DNA of 64,000 bases from Allocoleopsis franciscana PCC 7113 (GTDB taxonomy: Bacteria; Cyanobacteriota; Cyanobacteriia; Cyanobacteriales; Coleofasciculaceae), in contig NC_019738.1 of NCBI RefSeq assembly GCF_000317515.1, forward strand, positions 4,366,001 through 4,430,000. The letters are read 5' to 3'. Positions 1 to 8,935 of the stretch are shown here, piece by piece. Position numbers and translations under genes: made by a program. Under the pieces are notes generated by a model that was not told the origin of the DNA, ran no database searches, and saw nothing but the letters and a program-made list of their open reading frames with translations. Position 1 is the first letter of the stretch; every line of letters starts with the position of its first letter.

Positions 1-1
1 T

Positions 2-331
2 ATTGTAGGTGGGCATCCTTATTTAGTCCGGGTCGCACTTTACAATCTGGCGACAGGACAACTTACCCTCGATCAATTATTAACCCAAGCCCCCACCGAA
101 GCGGGGCTTTATGGTGACCATCTGCGCCGACATTTGTGGCATCTCCAACAGCATCCAGAGTTAGCCGCTGCATTTACTAAAGTTGTGACGACTCATGAAC
201 CTGTGGAATTAGAGTCTGTGGTGGCGTTTAAGTTACACAGTTTGGGTTTGGTACACTTACAGGGCAATTATGTTACGCCTCGATTTGATTTATATCGTCA
301 ATATTTTTATGAACGGTTAGCGACAACTTAA
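2..331 (+). CDS. AAA-like (AAA_35-type) domain protein, C-terminal part
   Basis: The reading frame enters from the left edge and stops at 329-331, so only the last 109 residues are visible. It begins IVGGHPYLVRVALYNLA, the late part of the AAA-like domain found in cyanobacterial signalling and conflict-type NTPases (the same domain heads the next gene, where the equivalent stretch is [15 protein letters not shown]). The helical segment that follows, ending near YRQYFYERL, resembles the winged-helix-like tail of that domain. The P-loop and any N-terminal effector domain lie outside the window. Nucleotide binding is inferred from family; the specific role is unknown. Two neighbouring genes with the same domain suggest local duplication or a functional pair. 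Confidence 0.7.
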   Translation: MVGGHPYLVRVALYNLATGQLTLDQLLTQAPTEAGLYGDHLRRHLWHLQQHPELAAAFTKVVTTHEPVELESVVAFKLHSLGLVHLQGNYVTPRFDLYRQYFYERLATT

Positions 332-484
332 GGAAAATTGCCTCGTCAAAGTTGGGACATTAGGAGTTAATGCCATGTCTTCTCCAGTTCTAGGGGAAAA
401 GTGTCGAAGCTTTTTCTTACCCTTGAGAGTCGTTCACACGATTTTGTCGGGAGTGGGAATTAGCGCTTTGATAGGAGTAGAGGA

Positions 485-610
485 ATGGGTGTATTTACAA
501 CGGCAACTCTTCCAAGTGGGGCACTCCAGCAAGTTGTCTGGCTAGAACTTGCCACAAATCCAAATGAATTTACGGCACAAATACAACAAGGGGCTAGCAT
601 CCATGATTGA
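485..610 (+). CDS. possible 41-residue leader or displaced N-terminus overlapping the AAA/GAF gene
   Basis: An ATG at 485 follows a good ribosome-binding site (AGGAG, 473-477). It opens a 41-codon frame that ends with TGA at 608-610, just after the ATG at 603 of the next gene. The overlap would allow translational coupling. Alternatively a frameshift has separated this stretch from the AAA/GAF protein, because AAA-like proteins usually carry an extra N-terminal domain. A second short frame, 375-545, is in phase with the large gene but is closed by TAG at 543-545. I recognise no domain in either peptide. Confidence 0.25.
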   Translation: MGVFTTATLPSGALQQVVWLELATNPNEFTAQIQQGASIHD

Positions 611-3600
611 GGATAGTGTATTTTCGACTCAACAGCGTATCCCAAGTAAAACGCTAAATCCAGATTATCACTACAAAGTTGGGGGGCATTTGCCATTAAA
701 TGCTCCTACCTATGTGGTACGGCAGGCAGATTTCGATCTTTATGAAGGGTTAAAAGCAGGGGAATTTTGTTATGTTCTTAACTCCCGGCAGATGGGAAAA
801 ACCAGCTTGCGAGTACGAACCATGCAAAAACTGCAAGCCGAAGGATTTGCCTGTGCGGCGATTGATTTGACGAAAATTGGTAGCCAGGATATTACCTCCG
901 ATAAGTGGTACAACGGGGTGATCAGAAGCCTGGTAAGAGGATTTAATTTATCGGACAAGGTGAATGATCGCACTTGGTTACGCGATCGCGAATACCTGCC
1001 TCCGGTGCAGCGTTTAAGTGAGTTTATCGAACAGGTACTACTGCCTTCCGTCAGCCAAAAAATCGTCATTTTTATAGACGAAATCGATAATACGCTCAGC
1101 TTAAATTTCAAAACCGATGATTTTTTTGCCTTTATCCGGGCTTGCATTGAGTACGAACGGCTAACTTTTGCCCTGTTAGGAGTCGCTACCCCTTCAGATT
1201 TGATTCAAAACAAAATTCGCACCCCATTTAATTTGGGGCGGGCCATTGAATTGCAGGGTTTTGAATTAGAAGAAGCACAGCCTTTAGCTGAAGGATTAGC
1301 GATCAAATCTCACTATCCCCAAGCTGTGCTGAAAGCGGTACTGGATTGGACAGGAGGGCAACCGTTTCTTACGCAAAAACTTTGCCACTTCATCTTCATT
1401 TCAGAATCTCCTATACCCATCGGTGGCGAGAAAATATGGGTGGAAAATTTAGTGCGATCGCGGATTATTGACAATTGGGAAGCGATGGATGAACCCCCCC
1501 ATCTTAAGACGATACGCGATCGCCTGCTGCGAATTGGTCAGCGTAGCCGTGCGCTACTCGATCTCTATCAGCAAATTTTGGAACACGGTGAAATAGCAGC
1601 TACTGGCAGTCCCGAACACTTAGAATTGCGATTGTCCGGGTTAGTGGTCAAGCGAGACGGAAAATTAAGAGTTTGTAATCGTATTTATGCCTCTGTATTT
1701 AATCTCAGCTTGGTGAAAAAAGCCTTGGTAGACTTACATGCTGAATTTATGCAACTGGTCACCAAGCAAGAACAACGATTGTTGTCGATGCTCAGTATGA
1801 TGAAGGGGAAAGGATTTGATGAACTCCTTCATGATATTTTGGGTTCCATTACTCTGAAAATCTGTGAATTAGTCAGTGTAGACCGCACCACTATTTTATT
1901 TGTCGATGAAGACCAAAAAGAATTATGGTCAATTATTGCCAGGGAGGGCAGTAGTCGATACCCAGAAATTGAAATTCTAGCTAGCAAAGAGACAGAAGGA
2001 CGGGTCATTAATTTCAAAAAATTGGTGAGTACGCCCTTTAATTTTTGTGAGGATACAGAGAGTCGGGACGATAAGCGAGGCACAGCAAACGGTTACCATA
2101 CCTACAACGAATTACTCTTACCTATCCTAAATGAGCAGGGTGATTTGGTTGCAGCCGTGCAGTTATTGAACAAACTGAAGCCGATCAATAATCCAGCCGC
2201 CCCCCTATCAGAAAGAGTTGATAAACTCGGATTCACCACCGCCGATCAAAAACAGTTTGAAGATTATGCTCCATCAATCCGACGTGTTTTAGAGCGATGT
2301 CAAGATTGTTATAAACTGACTCAAAAATTACACGCCGCAGAAGCACTGACGAAAGCCACACGTTACCTCTCGGAAAGTTTGGATTCGGATGAAATCCTCG
2401 GACGAGTCATGGATGCCGCCAAAAAACTCATGAATGCCGACCGAAGTACTCTCTGGCTGATAGCTCATGAGACAAATGAATTATGGACAAGAATACTTTT
2501 TGAAGATGGTTCTGTGAGAGAATTGCGGATACAGGTTGGACAAGGTTATGCCGGTAAAGTTGCCGCAACAGGTGAACCGCTCAATATTGCCTTCGATCTT
2601 TACGATCACCCTGATTGTGAAACAGCAAAGAAAACCGATCAACAGACAGGTTATCGAACTTGTAGCTTACTTTGTATGCCTGTTTTTAGTCCTGATGGCG
2701 AACTGTTGGGTGTTACTCAATTAGTGAATAAAAAGAAACCCGGTGAGTTTCCTGACTATGACCCTGCTGATTGGCCAAAAGCACCAGAATGTTTTAAGGC
2801 AAGCTTTGATGCCAACAGTCAGAAATATATGGAAATATTCAACGCTCAAGCTGGGGTTGCCCTGCAAAATGCCAAGAAGTTTGAGAGGGCTAAGGAAGAG
2901 GTAAAAACTCACAAAGAAAATGTAGTCAGTCAAACCCTATCCATGCTCAGTAAAGTCATGGAAAATGAGGGATTTGATGATGTTCTTGATGCAACTTTGC
3001 GTTCGATGACTATAAAAATGGGAAAATCCCTGAGAGCTGATAGAACCGCAATTTTCTTATTAGATCAAGAGAAAAATGAATTGTGGTCGATCCTCGCTGA
3101 AGAAGATGATGAAGGAGAACGCTCTTTAGAAATACGGATTCCTGCGGACAAAGGAATTGTGGGGGAGGTGGCATCCTGCAAGCAACTTGTCAATATTCCC
3201 TTCGATTTTTATGACGATTCGCGCTCAGCTACAGCTAAGGAGCAAGACAGGAAAAATGGATATCGTACTTATACAATGTTGGCCTTGCCATTGTTAAACG
3301 AGCAAGGTGATTTAGTCGCTGTGGTTCAGTTACTCAACAAATTAAAGCCGGGATATCACCGCACAGCTTCCTTAGCCGAAAAAGTGGATCAACAGGGCTT
3401 TACCAAAGCTGATGAACAAAAGTTTGCGGAAGACGCTCCTTTGATTCAAATGATACTTGAAAGCTTCCGTTCTTATCATAAAACAACCCGAGCTCAACGA
3501 GTGGCAGCCGCACTGATGGCAGCAACTCGTTCCGTCAGTCAGAGTAGTTTGGAACTTAACGAAATTCTCCAGCGAGTGATGGAAGCAGCCAAGAAACTGA

Positions 3601-4109
3601 TGAATGCTGACCGTAGTACCTTATGGTTAATCGATTACAAAACTGGGGAATTGTGGACAAATATTCCCTTTGAAGATGGTTCGGATAAAGAACTCCGGGT
3701 ACAGATAGGGGAAGGTTATGCAGGTAAAGTTGCAGAATCGGGTAAACCTCTGAATATTCCCTTTGACTTATATGGACGTCCCGATTCGGGAACGGCTAGG
3801 AAAACGGATCAAAAAAGTGGTTATCGCACCTATAGCTTGTTGTGTATGCCTGTTTTTAGCCCTGATGGCGATTTGATTGGTGTCACTCAACTCGTGAATA
3901 AGAAGAAACCCGGTGAATTTCCTGACTACGACCCAATCACGAATGGTATTGAAGCACCCGAACACTTCCGCATGAGTTTTGATGAAAGTGATGAAAAATA
4001 TATGCAAATATTCAATAATCAAGCAGGGGTTATTTTGCAAAATGCTGAGCTTTTGGCAGAGGTGAAGCGCCAGGAGCAAACCCTACGAAATAACCTCAGT
4101 CAACCGTGA
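603..4109 (+). CDS. AAA-like ATPase fused to four GAF domains
   Basis: This is a large cytoplasmic signalling protein of about 1168 residues. The AAA-like domain covers roughly residues 25-375, with P-loop-like [10 protein letters not shown] near residue 61 and Walker B-like VIFIDEID near 155. Four GAF domains follow near residues 400-540, 590-715, 785-930 and 975-1110. GAF1 resembles GAF3, and GAF2 resembles GAF4, so a two-GAF unit of about 1.14 kb was duplicated. GAF3 and GAF4 carry the NK-Xn-F-X3-DE signature known from cyclic-nucleotide-binding GAF domains of phosphodiesterases and CyaB-type cyclases. GAF1 (ending DQ) and GAF2 deviate from it. There is no kinase, cyclase or GGDEF output domain, so any output presumably runs through the AAA-like domain (inference). 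ATG 603 is chosen; TTG 549 and ATG 564 are in frame. It ends 13 nt before the next gene. Confidence 0.85.
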   Translation: MIEDSVFSTQQRIPSKTLNPDYHYKVGGHLPLNAPTYVVRQADFDLYEGLKAGEFCYVLNSRQMGKTSLRVRTMQKLQAEGFACAAIDLTKIGSQDITSDKWYNGVIRSLVRGFNLSDKVNDRTWLRDREYLPPVQRLSEFIEQVLLPSVSQKIVIFIDEIDNTLSLNFKTDDFFAFIRACIEYERLTFALLGVATPSDLIQNKIRTPFNLGRAIELQGFELEEAQPLAEGLAIKSHYPQAVLKAVLDWTGGQPFLTQKLCHFIFISESPIPIGGEKIWVENLVRSRIIDNWEAMDEPPHLKTIRDRLLRIGQRSRALLDLYQQILEHGEIAATGSPEHLELRLSGLVVKRDGKLRVCNRIYASVFNLSLVKKALVDLHAEFMQLVTKQEQRLLSMLSMMKGKGFDELLHDILGSITLKICELVSVDRTTILFVDEDQKELWSIIAREGSSRYPEIEILASKETEGRVINFKKLVSTPFNFCEDTESRDDKRGTANGYHTYNELLLPILNEQGDLVAAVQLLNKLKPINNPAAPLSERVDKLGFTTADQKQFEDYAPSIRRVLERCQDCYKLTQKLHAAEALTKATRYLSESLDSDEILGRVMDAAKKLMNADRSTLWLIAHETNELWTRILFEDGSVRELRIQVGQGYAGKVAATGEPLNIAFDLYDHPDCETAKKTDQQTGYRTCSLLCMPVFSPDGELLGVTQLVNKKKPGEFPDYDPADWPKAPECFKASFDANSQKYMEIFNAQAGVALQNAKKFERAKEEVKTHKENVVSQTLSMLSKVMENEGFDDVLDATLRSMTIKMGKSLRADRTAIFLLDQEKNELWSILAEEDDEGERSLEIRIPADKGIVGEVASCKQLVNIPFDFYDDSRSATAKEQDRKNGYRTYTMLALPLLNEQGDLVAVVQLLNKLKPGYHRTASLAEKVDQQGFTKADEQKFAEDAPLIQMILESFRSYHKTTRAQRVAAALMAATRSVSQSSLELNEILQRVMEAAKKLMNADRSTLWLIDYKTGELWTNIPFEDGSDKELRVQIGEGYAGKVAESGKPLNIPFDLYGRPDSGTARKTDQKSGYRTYSLLCMPVFSPDGDLIGVTQLVNKKKPGEFPDYDPITNGIEAPEHFRMSFDESDEKYMQIFNNQAGVILQNAELLAEVKRQEQTLRNNLSQP

Positions 4110-4122
4110 TGGTTTTGCCTCA

Positions 4123-5250
4123 ATGAGCCGCTATCCCCATCTATTTCCCCTGCACCGTTGGACTTCTGTGCAACGCCTTCTGTTTTTTGCTCTCTCCGGT
4201 CCGATTGTGGCACTCAATCTCTGGATTTTGTCCCAACTCTTTCGGTATTTTGAACACCTCATTGCCTTGCTGACTATTTCAGCCATTCTTGCCTTTCTGC
4301 TCAACTATCCTGTCCGATTTATAGCCCGGTTTTACCGAAGTCGGTCTCAGGCTGTGATTGTTGTTTTACTGATCACCTTGACACTATTGATCATTCTCGG
4401 AATCACACTAGTGCCCATTGTAATCGACCAATTTACCCAACTGTTAAACAATATCCCAGCTTGGTTAGACACCAGTAATGATAATCTCGACAAATTAGAA
4501 ACTTGGGCAAAAGCACGCCGTTTGCCACTCAACATTAAATCTCTAAGCAATCGCCTTAATACTCGTATCGAAAATGAAGTTCAAGTCCTGGCAACTCAAG
4601 TCGTTGGATTTGCTCTAGGAACCCTATCCGGACTCTTCGATACTATCTTAGTTATTGTTCTGGCCTTTTATATGCTGCTTTATGGTGCCAGCCTTTGGCG
4701 AGGTCTAATTAACTTACTCCCCTCTAAAATAGGGATACCTTTTAGCGAATCCTTGCGGCTGAACTTTCAGAATTTTTTTATCAGCCAAATCCTTCTAGCC
4801 TTATTTATGGTCGCTACCCTAACTCCAATTTTTTTGGCATTAAGGGTTCCTTTTGCTCTGCTTTTTGCCCTGCTCATTGGCGTCGCTGAATTCATTCCTT
4901 TTATTGGTGCCACTTTGGGTATTGGTTTGGTTACAATTTTAGTTATGCTCAACAGCTTTTGGTTAGGGATTCGCGTTGCCATCGCTGCTGTTGTTATGCA
5001 GCAAATCAAAGATAATATTCTTGCCCCTAGATTAATGGGTGAATTTATTGGACTTAATCCCATTGTGATTTTTATTGCTTTATTAGTAGGAGGTCAGCTA
5101 GCTGGTGTGCTTGGCGTGATTGTTGCAGTCCCCATTGCTGGAACCCTTAAGGGCACGCTGGATGCCATGCGCCTACTGCACCAGCCCGCAGTCGTAACCA
5201 CCGACACGATTACCCCTGAACCCTCTAGTCCTGTGCAAGTTGAGGAGTAA
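4123..5250 (+). CDS. AI-2E family transporter
   Basis: This is a 375-residue polytopic inner-membrane protein of the AI-2E transporter (TqsA/PerM-like) family. It has paired N-terminal membrane helices (near residues 20-45 and 75-105) and a soluble amphipathic middle region (about 110-170). A C-terminal block follows with the family-typical glycine-rich LLIGVAEFIPFIGATLG and the IGLNPIVIFIALLVGG helix. Members export small molecules or act as Na+(Li+)/H+ antiporters; the substrate cannot be read from sequence. The gene starts 13 nt after the AAA/GAF gene and may be co-transcribed. The Ser/Pro/Glu-rich C-terminal tail is cytoplasmic and not conserved. Confidence 0.9.
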   Translation: MSRYPHLFPLHRWTSVQRLLFFALSGPIVALNLWILSQLFRYFEHLIALLTISAILAFLLNYPVRFIARFYRSRSQAVIVVLLITLTLLIILGITLVPIVIDQFTQLLNNIPAWLDTSNDNLDKLETWAKARRLPLNIKSLSNRLNTRIENEVQVLATQVVGFALGTLSGLFDTILVIVLAFYMLLYGASLWRGLINLLPSKIGIPFSESLRLNFQNFFISQILLALFMVATLTPIFLALRVPFALLFALLIGVAEFIPFIGATLGIGLVTILVMLNSFWLGIRVAIAAVVMQQIKDNILAPRLMGEFIGLNPIVIFIALLVGGQLAGVLGVIVAVPIAGTLKGTLDAMRLLHQPAVVTTDTITPEPSSPVQVEE

Positions 5251-5464
5251 AGGAGTGGGAGAGTGGGGCTTAAGGCGCTGAAAGCTAAAATCTGCGATCG
5301 CCTCCAAACGGGGCTACTGGCGAGTTAGATTCGATCACCCCTGGGACTTCTCGTTCAGGTGAAAGACAAGTTAAAATTCCCAAATTAAACCGGTAAAGAG
5401 GACGGATTCTTCATTTTCCCTCTTGTAAAATTAGCAAGCGACTGAAGATTTAAGGATTCAGCTC

Positions 5465-5824
5465 ATGCGACAGATTAATTTTTTGATTATTTTTGCTATG
5501 TGCTTGGCGTTGGTATTATTTAGTTTGGAAAATACCGAGCCGGCTGTGATTCGCATTGTTAATGGTGTTCAGGTGCAAGCCCCGATTGCGATTGAACTCA
5601 TCTTGGCTATGGGGCTAGGGGCGATCCTGGCTTGGCTGTTCAGCATCTGGACAAGGTTACAACAGCAGCTACAATCCCTTAAAGCTAAACGCCAGATCCG
5701 TTCCAAAGAAGAGCAAATTGAAAAATTGGAGCAAGACGTGGAACGCTACAAGGCAGAAGTTGAACAGTTAGAGTTACCCGCTTTATCGGCTTCTAAAACC
5801 TTGTCAGAAGAAGTTGCAGGTTGA
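5465..5824 (+). CDS. LapA-like (DUF1049) membrane protein
   Basis: This 119-residue protein has two hydrophobic segments (about residues 5-22 and 40-62) followed by a highly charged coiled coil (about 70-110, many Glu, Gln and Lys). That is the layout of the LapA/DUF1049 family, in which the second membrane helix leads into a cytoplasmic helix. In enterobacteria LapA/LapB work in lipopolysaccharide assembly; the cyanobacterial role is not established. An AAGGA sequence lies about 10 nt before the ATG. A repeat-rich spacer separates it from scpA. Confidence 0.75.
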   Translation: MRQINFLIIFAMCLALVLFSLENTEPAVIRIVNGVQVQAPIAIELILAMGLGAILAWLFSIWTRLQQQLQSLKAKRQIRSKEEQIEKLEQDVERYKAEVEQLELPALSASKTLSEEVAG

Positions 5825-5960
5825 AGGTTATTAGGTTAGTAGGCTAGCACGTTAGGGAGTTGTCTTGTCAATTTCCAGCCGGGGTTACGGCTTCTGCTTT
5901 GCCTGACAACCTGACAACCTCCCCTCAACGTTCAACTTTTCACCCTTCAACCCTCTAACA
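5818..5960 (+). repeat. GGTTGAAGG-type intergenic word repeat
   Basis: The spacer between the LapA-like gene and scpA contains GGTTGAAGGTTATTAGGTTA at its left end. Towards the right it carries the inverse words CCTGACAACCTGACAACCTC and TTCAACTTTTCACCCTTCAA. The arms can fold back on each other. Similar spacers lie near 9528, 13551, 25975, 53335, 55840 and 60107. Confidence 0.5.
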
Positions 5961-5970
5961 GTAGTGCGCC

Positions 5971-6801
5971 ATGACTGGAACACCGGCGACTGAAGCGATC
6001 GCTCTTCTGATTGATTTAGCACAGCGAGGAGAAATTGACCCTTGGGATGTGCAAGTAATTGAGGTGATTGACCGCTATTTAAGTACTCTGGCACTTGGAA
6101 ATGAGACCGACAAGGGACGCCGTGATGCGGATTTATCCCAGTCGGGGCAAGCTTTTTTGTGGGCATCCATGCTGGTTTTACTCAAAGCCGATACCTTAAG
6201 GCGTTTAGAGGAGCCAGAGGATCTCGATTTCACCGAACTCCAGGAGGAGATCGACACCTCAGCAGAAGCGCGATTGCCCCTGCATCTAGAACGTCATCTG
6301 CGCCGCCGCAGAGCCGCCCCGCCTCTCAAGAGACGCCCGGTGACACTTTCTGAGCTGATTGAGCAATTGCAGCAGATGGCGACACAACTAGGGGATGGAG
6401 ACTCTCCTGTACGCTCTCGTGCGCTTCGTCCCCGTCCTCAATCTCGAAGTCAGGCGGCTAAAGCGATCGCCCATCTGGCTCACGATGAAAATCTCACCGA
6501 ACTCGCCATGCATCTCGAAGGCTTTATCTCCCAGCATTGGCAAGAACTTTCGGCAGGAAAAGATTGGCTAAATTTAGAACAACTGTTAGAGTGGTGGACG
6601 TTGTCACCAGCCGCGTCGGATCGAGCCGATTCCCTTGGGGATAGCTTGACGACCCACGCAGCATCCGTTGAGGCAACTGAAATAAAAACCAGCGATCGGG
6701 TCGGAGTCTTCTGGGCACTGCTACTCTTGTCGGCTCAGTCCAAGGTAGAGTTACACCAAGAGGAGTTTTACCAAGACTTAAAAATCCGGGCGCTGACGTA
6801 A
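5971..6801 (+). CDS. scpA: ScpA, kleisin subunit of SMC condensin
   Basis: This 276-residue protein has the ScpA N-terminal signature: IALLIDLAQRGEIDPWDVQV, then IDRYLSTL and a leucine-rich helix containing FLWASMLVLLKADTLRR. This helical part binds the SMC neck. The C-terminal winged helix (VGVFWALLLLSAQSKVELHQEEFYQDLKI) caps the SMC head. With SMC and ScpB it condenses and segregates chromosomes. The middle (residues 90-165) is Arg-rich and variable, as usual. The scpB partner is not in the window. Cyanobacterial proteins often start shortly before the ALLIDLA motif, which supports this ATG. Confidence 0.88.
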   Translation: MTGTPATEAIALLIDLAQRGEIDPWDVQVIEVIDRYLSTLALGNETDKGRRDADLSQSGQAFLWASMLVLLKADTLRRLEEPEDLDFTELQEEIDTSAEARLPLHLERHLRRRRAAPPLKRRPVTLSELIEQLQQMATQLGDGDSPVRSRALRPRPQSRSQAAKAIAHLAHDENLTELAMHLEGFISQHWQELSAGKDWLNLEQLLEWWTLSPAASDRADSLGDSLTTHAASVEATEIKTSDRVGVFWALLLLSAQSKVELHQEEFYQDLKIRALT

Positions 6802-7427
6802 ACAGGGTGTTGTAATGAGGACGGGAGCTTGAAGATTCGGGACTAGGGAGTGGAGATTCGGGACTCAGTCGTGGGAACTAGGCAGACTAGGCAGCTAGGA
6901 ACAAAATTTGCTCTGTTGTTTCCTCAGTCTATACCCTCTTGGTTGTCTCCTCTTATTCCAATCTCTAATCCCCAATGTCCAATCCCCCACTCAGTCAGGG
7001 TTGAAAGCTTGATCAAGCTGTACTTTGCAGGAAAATTCATATTCTGTTTCCTAAAAGTATAAATTTACCGGTTGCCGTCACTTTCTTGGAGAGAGTACGG
7101 TGGAAGTAAACTCAGTGATATTGAGTTCAAAAGCCTGTTAACTTCTTATTTTTAGAAAGAACAGGGTTATCAGTTTGGCCGTTTGCAGCCGAGAACGTGG
7201 ACTTTCAGATGCTTCCCTAGGTGGCTCCGTACCTTTAATTCTTTGCCGATAGTCGGTAAGCGTATGGATAGTCTATCGTTTTGTTAACTGATCGCTGTCA
7301 TTTTTTCGAGTCAATCGGAACAAGTCTACAGACAAAAGTCCCACGCTTAATTTCGACAGACTGGTTAAAATCAGACTCAATTCACTTTCACCAAATATTT
7401 GTCGCCTAGGTTGAGGAAGAAAAATTC
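6802..7427. other. 626-bp intergenic region without a convincing gene
   Basis: The left part (6828-6900) is a degenerate word repeat: GATTCGGGACT occurs twice, followed by variants of GACTAGGCAGCTAGG. The right part (7063-7427) is not repetitive and could hold a promoter and a long leader for the downstream nucleotidyltransferase gene. A 70-codon open frame at 6850-7062 lacks a ribosome-binding site and runs through the repeat, so I do not call it. Confidence 0.4.
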
Positions 7428-8591
7428 ATGAAAGCCATGATTCTAGCGGCTGGTAAGGGGACACGGGTTCGCCCCATCACCTACACCATCCCCAAACCCC
7501 TGATTCCCATCCTGCAAAAACCAGTGATGGAATTTTTACTAGAACTGCTACGACGGCATGGCTGTGACCAAGTTGTCGTTAACGTCAGTCATCTAGCTAA
7601 CGAAATTGAAAGTTATTTCCGTGATGGACAGCGCTTCGGTGTCCAGATTGCTTATTCATTTGAAGGTCGAATTGTAGATGGGCAACTGGTGGGAGAAGCC
7701 CTCGGTTCGGCTGGCGGAATGCGGCGTATCCATGACTTTTATCCCTTTTTTGATGATACGTTTGTGGTTCTGTGTGGCGATGCCCTGATTGACCTGGACT
7801 TAACGGCAGCGGTGAAGATGCACAAAGAAAAAGGTGCAATTGCTACCATCGTGACCAAAACTGTGCCCCTAGAGCAGGTTCCTAGCTACGGTGTCGTTGT
7901 CACGGACGAAACCGGTCGGGTTAAAGCTTTTCAGGAAAAGCCCTCCGTGGAGGAAGCGCTCAGTACCAATATCAACACCGGTATTTATATTTTTGAGCCA
8001 GAAGTTTTAGATTATATACCCTCTGGTCAAGAATATGACATCGGTGGTGAGTTATTTCCGAAATTAGTGGAAATGGGCGCTCCGTTTTATGCGGTGCCTA
8101 TGGATTTTGAGTGGGTGGATATCGGCAAAGTTCCCGACTATTGGCACGCCATTCGCAGTGTCCTCCGGGGCGATATCAAGAATGTGCAGATTCCAGGTAA
8201 AGAAGTGTTTCCAGGCATCTACGCCGGATTGAATGTGGCGGTTAATTGGGACAAGGTGGATATCCAAGGCCCGGTTTATATTGGTGGCATGACTCATATC
8301 GAAGATGGGGCGAAGATAATTGGCCCCACGATGATTGGCCCCAATTGCTGGATTTGTAGCGGCGCAACCGTTGATAACAGCGTGATTTTTGAATACTCCC
8401 GTCTAGGAGCTGGAGTGCGCTTGGTTGATAAGCTGGTGTTTGGTCGTTACTGTGTGGACAAGACCGGTGCCACCATTGACGTTCAGGCCGCTGCCTTGGA
8501 TTGGTTGATTACCGACACTCGTCGGACTCTGCCCTCCCAGGAACCCGCCGAACGGCAGGCGATCGCAGAACTTCTGGGAACGGATGGGTAG
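7428..8591 (+). CDS. sugar-phosphate nucleotidyltransferase (mannose-1-P guanylyltransferase-like)
   Basis: This 387-residue cytoplasmic enzyme activates a sugar-1-phosphate with an NTP. The N-terminal Rossmann-like domain (residues 1-235) opens with MKAMILAAGKGTRVRPITYT, the nucleotide-binding G-X-G-T-R-x-R-P loop. It also has CGDALIDLDL (metal-binding aspartates) and FQEKP (sugar phosphate). A C-terminal left-handed beta-helix follows from about residue 250 (hexapeptide-like VYIGGMTHIEDGAKIIGP). This architecture is typical of cyanobacterial GDP-mannose or glucose-1-P enzymes feeding exopolysaccharide and glycan synthesis; the exact NTP and sugar are not determined. A GAGGAAG ribosome-binding site lies about 10 nt before the ATG. 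Confidence 0.85.
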   Translation: MKAMILAAGKGTRVRPITYTIPKPLIPILQKPVMEFLLELLRRHGCDQVVVNVSHLANEIESYFRDGQRFGVQIAYSFEGRIVDGQLVGEALGSAGGMRRIHDFYPFFDDTFVVLCGDALIDLDLTAAVKMHKEKGAIATIVTKTVPLEQVPSYGVVVTDETGRVKAFQEKPSVEEALSTNINTGIYIFEPEVLDYIPSGQEYDIGGELFPKLVEMGAPFYAVPMDFEWVDIGKVPDYWHAIRSVLRGDIKNVQIPGKEVFPGIYAGLNVAVNWDKVDIQGPVYIGGMTHIEDGAKIIGPTMIGPNCWICSGATVDNSVIFEYSRLGAGVRLVDKLVFGRYCVDKTGATIDVQAAALDWLITDTRRTLPSQEPAERQAIAELLGTDG

Positions 8592-8629
8592 TTTCCCAGT
8601 CTGAGGCTTGAGTGATAGCCATTCCGGCT

Positions 8630-8792
8630 GGGAGCATCCCAAATGTGTAAACTGCCCCTCAGACTAGAAGTCTGGGGCTATACAAACGAAGTCCGCCAGC
8701 GCGGACTAATCTTTAGCCTGCGGAGGCAGGCTTGGTTTGTGTAGCTGCGATTTCTAATCGCCTGGTATTTTTGCTTGCATTGGGATGCTCCC
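8630..8792. mobile_element. 163-bp MITE with 8-bp target-site duplication
   Basis: The element has terminal inverted repeats GGGAGCATCCC (8630-8640) and GGGATGCTCCC (8782-8792), and the first bases inside them also match (GGGAGCATCCCAA). It is flanked by a perfect direct repeat TTCCGGCT at 8622-8629 and 8793-8800, the expected footprint of transposition. It codes for nothing. The interior folds into hairpins at 8654-8678, 8691-8706, 8715-8732 and 8747-8761. The second and third are enclosed by an ACAAAC/GTTTGT stem (8682-8687/8735-8740). The ends match those of the ISKra4-type element at 61197-62968, which could supply transposase in trans (inference). Confidence 0.85.
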
Positions 8793-8818
8793 TTCCGGCT
8801 GAACACTCGCCCTTGAAC

Positions 8819-8890
8819 ACAACCATCCGGGCTGAACCCCATAAGCTGAATTGAATTGGGCTTATAATGGGTCAACGTCCGGATGGTTGT
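8819..8890. repeat. 72-bp imperfect inverted repeat
   Basis: ACAACCATCCGG (8819-8830) is mirrored exactly by CCGGATGGTTGT (8879-8890). Inside this, CCCCATAAGC pairs imperfectly with GCTTATAATGGG. The whole stretch can form one long hairpin just downstream of the MITE and 45 bp before the DUF924 gene. It could be a second small mobile element or a terminator-like structure. Confidence 0.6.
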
Positions 8891-8935
8891 ACTCTCTTGT
8901 CAACCCTACCTCACCGTTGTCTTGCCGCCCCCTGA

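Noticed and set aside
6850-7062. 70-codon open frame
   Set aside because: It runs through a word repeat, lacks a ribosome-binding site and has no domain-like composition.
8678-8875. 65-codon minus-strand frame
   Set aside because: It spans the MITE and the neighbouring inverted repeat; it is non-coding repeat sequence.
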